A DNA stretch of 64,000 bases, taken from positions 126,835,621 to 126,899,620 of the forward strand of contig NC_091125.1 in assembly GCF_040183065.1 (NCBI RefSeq), read 5' to 3'. Made by a program: the position numbers and the translations under genes. The stretch is from Periplaneta americana. Lineage: Eukaryota; Arthropoda; Insecta; Blattodea; Blattidae. Below are positions 60,222 through 64,000 of the stretch, in pieces; position 1 is the stretch's first letter; each line of letters opens with the position of its first letter. The notes below the pieces were generated by a model that was not told the origin of the DNA, made no database searches, and was given only the letters and a program-made list of their open reading frames with translations.

Positions 60222-60727
60222 TACTCTATCTCATTTATGCATGTTTACCATTTCTAATTTATTCGACAAACACAATATTATTCTCCACCACATTTTTTGT
60301 GCGTTTGCCATAAGAAACTTTCGTTTTTCAATAATACAGATCATTTTTATGGACAATTTCACATTGTATGAGGCATTGTCTTGTATTATTAAAAAAGGAA
60401 TTAGAGTACGTCACAACTTTGCTATAAAGTCTGAAGTAAAAGTTCGAAATAGAAAGGAAAAATGAAAAATAAAGAACTCTTTCTTGCCTTTTACTCTGAG
60501 CATTTCGGTCAGTATATACAACATGAGCAGTTCTGATTTTTGATAGACTATAGTAACTATGAACGAAGTGAGATATGATAGGAAGATATCCCAAATATAA
60601 AATAGTTCATTACTTCAATTATCTATATGTTGCACGGCTAATGATATTCTATATTTATGGAAGTATATTTATTTTTCATATATTTTTCAGATTTCAGTAT
60701 CTAACTGGTCAACAATTTTGGGATTAA

Positions 60728-63218
60728 ATGGCGAGTAATGAAAGAAAAGACGAGGATATGATTGGGGACGACGACGTTTTCAGTAAGTACTTCGAAAAAC
60801 AAAAGCTTCTTATAAGTAAAATAAAATATGTAATTACCAGGAAGCGAAACTTGTTGCCTTATAAAACAGGTTTGCTATTTCTTGACTATAGTACGGGTTT
60901 GTTTACTTGCGCGTGAGTAGTCATGGTCAGAGCGGAGAGGGATAGCAGAGACCACAGATTTCCCGATAATAGCATGAAGCTTAGAATGAATGTAGATGAG
61001 TCGGTAGGAAAATTAATTAACCATTTCAGTTTGGACTTAAAGACTGAAATATAAAAATTATTTAAACATGTCAATAAACTAGTGATTTAGAAAACTGAAA
61101 AATAAGAGTTACATTATTCATATTGATTATTTGTAAATTTAAATGACTTATTCAACTCAGAAAATAATGTACAGATAAACGTTAATAATGTTAATACACT
61201 CACAGAAAGGCTTAAAGCAATGCATTACTTTAAGGACATAAAAAGTACTGATTGCACTGTACCATTTGTCAGTTTGAATGTTAAAATTGACGTGATTGAA
61301 GTATTACGAGCGCTCATGTTGAATTACTCTGAATTTACACCTGCCGTGTTGAAATGTGTCTGGGTTCCTGGTGCATCTGTTGAATAAATTGATATATGGA
61401 ACCTTTTTTTTTCATTATTTTGACGCCTAATGCGTAATATAAATGGATTTGAGGGAGGTGAGATATAATAAAGATCCTGGATTCATCTTACTCAGGATAG
61501 GGACCGATGGCGGGCTTATGTGAGGGCGGCAATGGACCTACTTGAAAGTCATAAGTAAGTAATTAACGCGTAATATAGGGCTATTTTTTCACGTGAAAAT
61601 CTATTTCCAATTTATGAGAAATTATTGCTATTATCTTACATTTAATTGGCGATAAAACGAGAAATATAAAATTTTTATCATGATTTTTTTTCGAAATGAA
61701 TACGGAATTCTATGGTCTCTAGCTCATGATGTACGTTACTCATCACAGTTGATGAAGCATCGTGAAATAACCAATTAAAAAAGTTACTCGTCGACTACAA
61801 CACAAAGCAAGTAAATAGTGAACAACTAAGGCACAGTAGTTCAACGAAGTAGGACCCGTGCCACCTTCTAATGTACATAGTAGATGGACTCTACAACACA
61901 GTAAAGTTAACCTGAAACCACTTGCCTCTCTCCCATCGGGCAACAAGTTTCGTTCCCTGGTAATTACTTGTACCTATATAAAGAATTATACTCGTATGTG
62001 TAGAATATGTGTGTATGTTATTAATATGAAGTAGGTCTACATTTAGTAAACATTTGAAATGTGTAATAGTATATACTACCGAACTTTATATGAAATAATA
62101 AAATAGTCACTAAAATTATAAAATAAATATCACAGCTATTTGAACACTTAATATTTTACCATTTTAACGAGTATTGTATGATTAATTGTGAAGCATGTTA
62201 TTAACTTGACCTCATTGACTATTTTAAGACATTATAACAAATATACAATGTTTCTTTTCTATGTGAAGTCATGAATGATCCAACCGAACCCGCAGAGAAG
62301 TTCCATAAAATTGTGTAAGTATTTTTAAGCTAAAATAATCAAACATATTTATAAAACAAGCTAGATAATGTCATGGGATTCGTTTTTAGTCCCCATCTGT
62401 CTTTTACCCTCTTCGCAGCCACTCTTGTAAGGAAAATTAGAAAATTTTGGCAAGTATAAATGGTGAGTTCACCGCTGTAGAGTCACGGTTAGCATTCCTG
62501 ACCGTGTGGCGAGCGGACCCGGGTTCAAATCCTAACTGAGAAAAGTTACCTGGTTTTCAGGGGTTTTCCCTTAACCCCTATAAGAGCATAAATGGGTAAC
62601 TTTCGACCTAAATAAAGGAATCCTTACCGGATCCATCCCTCGTGAAATCAATCTATCTATAACGGATAAACCGATGTGCTTAGTAAAGAGTACCGCTATA
62701 CAAAGGCTACATCGTTGCAAAATATCTGCACAAATCAACTCCAACGTCAGAGAGGTAAGGAAAGAGAAAGCTATCTGTTAGTTCAGTTGCCGCAGTGTAT
62801 TGTCCAGGACAGACAAGAGATCAAATAACTAGGTTTCGGTTTTATTTTCCTTCTTGACAATGGAGCCGATACGTAAATTCCGGTTGTTTTTAATCGTCTA
62901 TGACAAAAATGCAAAATTGCAATGTTTTGTCGTTCAAATGATACCGTTTATTTTTAATGTTGCAGATTACCGACATTAGACAGAACTGCCTTGGTGGGAC
63001 ACAGGGTATTGCAAGCAGCGGCCGATGTAAGACCGATTCCCACTGCAATAAGAGAGTCCGTCGAATCTGAGAACGTAGCACTCCACTCTCCAACACAGAA
63101 CAGTGACAATGAAGATCGAAATTTCAGAGTAGAGAGGTCATCACCCAGTCATAACATCTCGACTTCCCGCGCGAAAGACAGTCATAAGTTTCCCAGCAAT
63201 GACGGTTGTAGAGCCTGA
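60728..63218 (+). CDS. Three-exon host gene encoding a 117-residue protein of unknown function
   Basis: Exons 60728-60782, 62269-62314 and 62966-63218 join to 354 nt, ending in TGA. The ATG has a good context (TTAAATGG). Donors are TTCA|GTAAGT and TTGT|GTAAGT. The acceptors end TTTCTATGTGAAG and TTTTTAATGTTGCAG. Phases fit exactly (1 nt + 46 nt, then 2 nt + the last exon), giving MASNERKDEDMIGDDDVF, then IMNDPTEPAEKFHKIV, then LPTLDRTALVGHRVLQAAAD. The start is acidic and the C-terminal 50 residues are polar and serine-rich, likely disordered. No signal peptide, membrane segment or known domain was recognised. TTTTTCAG at 60684-60691 could be the acceptor of a 5'-UTR exon, and AATAAA at 63678-63683 is a possible poly(A) signal. 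It lies outside the duplication. Possibly only one isoform, or the partial structure of a larger gene. Confidence 0.55.
60960..61395 (+). pseudogene. Probable hAT (CGGBP1-like) relic in intron 1
   Basis: A degenerate plus-strand frame reads MKLRMNVDESVGKLINHFSL (about 60974), then after several stops ERLKAMHYFKDIKSTDCTVP, and ends VLKCVWVPGASVE and a stop at about 61387. The end resembles the WxPxxSxDVERSFS region of CGGBP1-like hAT proteins, cut off after VE. The match is weak, and an alternative exon of the surrounding gene cannot be excluded because about 80 codons (61130-61385) are open. Confidence 0.35.
61441..61560 (+). pseudogene. RTE-like LINE 3' end fragment
   Basis: ATGGATTTGAGGGAGGTGAG and GGGACCGATGGCGGGC match the last 100 bp of the element at 47806-48812, ending in a short AAGT tail. 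Confidence 0.8.
61561..62268. other. Remainder of intron 1
   Basis: Non-coding AT-rich sequence. No exon or element end was recognised. Confidence 0.4.
62467..62640 (+). mobile_element. tRNA-derived SINE, divergent family 1 member, in intron 2
   Basis: TAGAGTCACGGTTAGCATTC with B box GGGTTCAAATCC, followed by GTTACCTGGTTTTCAGG and TTTTCCCTTAACCCC. The 3' part is missing or diverged. Confidence 0.75.
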
Positions 63219-64000
63219 AGAAATTTATATTAGGCTTAAGGAAAACATATTTTACAATATGTAGGCCTACGTAAGAATTAATGTAGCAATAAGTAATGTG
63301 TGCAGAAGTTCATTTATATATTAAGAAATTAACTTAAGACAGAAAATTAACACTAAGATATAAATATGCAGAGTCCTTAATATATATGGCTGCCGAGGCA
63401 CAGGATCTGACTCCCGGGTGACGGGTTGAGCATTAGCCGGTAAAATGCTGCCTACAAAGGCGGAAGCAGGAATTGATTATGAAACCTAGGCCTACCTTGC
63501 AGTAGATGTTGAAAGCGTTGTCCTTTCGCTAGTATACAAGCTTGATACTGCGATAATATGTTGTTACTCGATTAATCTCATCAACTGAAATTAATCTTAT
63601 TTGATGCTCAATATTAGCCTGGAGTTCCACTAATGTGTGCGTATTCGTGCAATATACTTGTTTGAAACTACCCAATTAATAAAGATATTAACCCTTAAAT
63701 TGGCAAAACTTCATTTCTCACACTAGTTTATTAAACCGTGTCGGACTGTAAAAAAAACTATCACAATGTCCATATATTATATTATGTCTTACAATATTAT
63801 AGTACTGTGAAATTTTAATTTTCCTTCCAATTTTTTTCTATTGTACTATTAAAATTATAGCATACAGCCTATCAACCTGTTGTATCCTATAGGATACTTT
63901 GCAAATTTAAGGGTTAAGAAATGGAGAATGAAAGAAAATTTAAAAAGTAAAAGAAGGAATAAAGAAATCAAGAAACGTAGAAAGAAAGAAAAACTGAGAA
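63219..64000. other. 3' flank of the candidate gene
   Basis: Likely 3'-UTR and spacer. AATAAA occurs at 63678-63683. A/G-rich simple sequence runs from about 63915 to the window end. No other gene seen. Confidence 0.4.

Overview
The window reads as nuclear DNA of an arthropod, most likely a cockroach or other Blattodea. It is AT-rich, almost free of long ORFs, and packed with decayed mobile elements. The attribution to cockroach rests on SINE and LINE types and on the abundant octamer TAGGCCTA, which I associate with that group from memory; nothing here proves the species. There are no operons or CRISPR arrays, and no convincing rRNA or functional tRNA gene.

The main architecture is a tandem segmental duplication. 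Positions about 2.07-32.2 kb (copy 1) and 35.1-56.4 kb (copy 2) carry the same blocks, in the same order and orientation: 2.07-2.34/5.9-7.9 with 35.1-37.5; 8.95-11.9 with 41.5-44.9; 17.1-18.2 with 46.2-47.3; and 19.2-32.2 with 49.6-56.4 kb. A stretch compared by eye differed at roughly 8% of bases. Most of the length difference comes from insertions present in one copy only, so for about a dozen elements both the filled and the empty site can be read here. These include a solo LTR (6713-7487), tRNA-derived SINEs (7587-7836, 31482-31714, 54821-55090), TTAA-flanked elements (20872-21693, 36594-37314), TA-flanked elements (30457-31123, 35722-36105, 42674-43832), a fold-back pair of mariner ends (10546-11142) and LINE fragments (21917-23031, 44314-44541, 50690-52120).

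Other element remains are hAT transposase relics of at least two types (4770-5270, 8097-9055, probably 60960-61395), mariner and DUF4817-type transposase pieces (5556-5935, 27953-28670, 30565-30912, 39905-40170), an R2-like LINE end with its restriction-like endonuclease (45160-45785), and several C-terminal pieces of one RTE-like LINE (32225-32888 with 34410-34530, 44314-44541, 47806-48810, 61441-61560). A six-copy array of about 150 bp sits at 23781-24701. The junction of the duplication (32.2-35.1 kb) holds that LINE, split by a nested 1.5-kb insertion.

Only one stretch looks like a working host gene: three exons at 60728-60782, 62269-62314 and 62966-63218 (+) that join in phase into a 117-residue protein of unknown function. 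A hAT relic and a LINE end lie in its first intron and a SINE in its second. Two weaker minus-strand exon candidates lie at 12295-12600 and 13126-13318.
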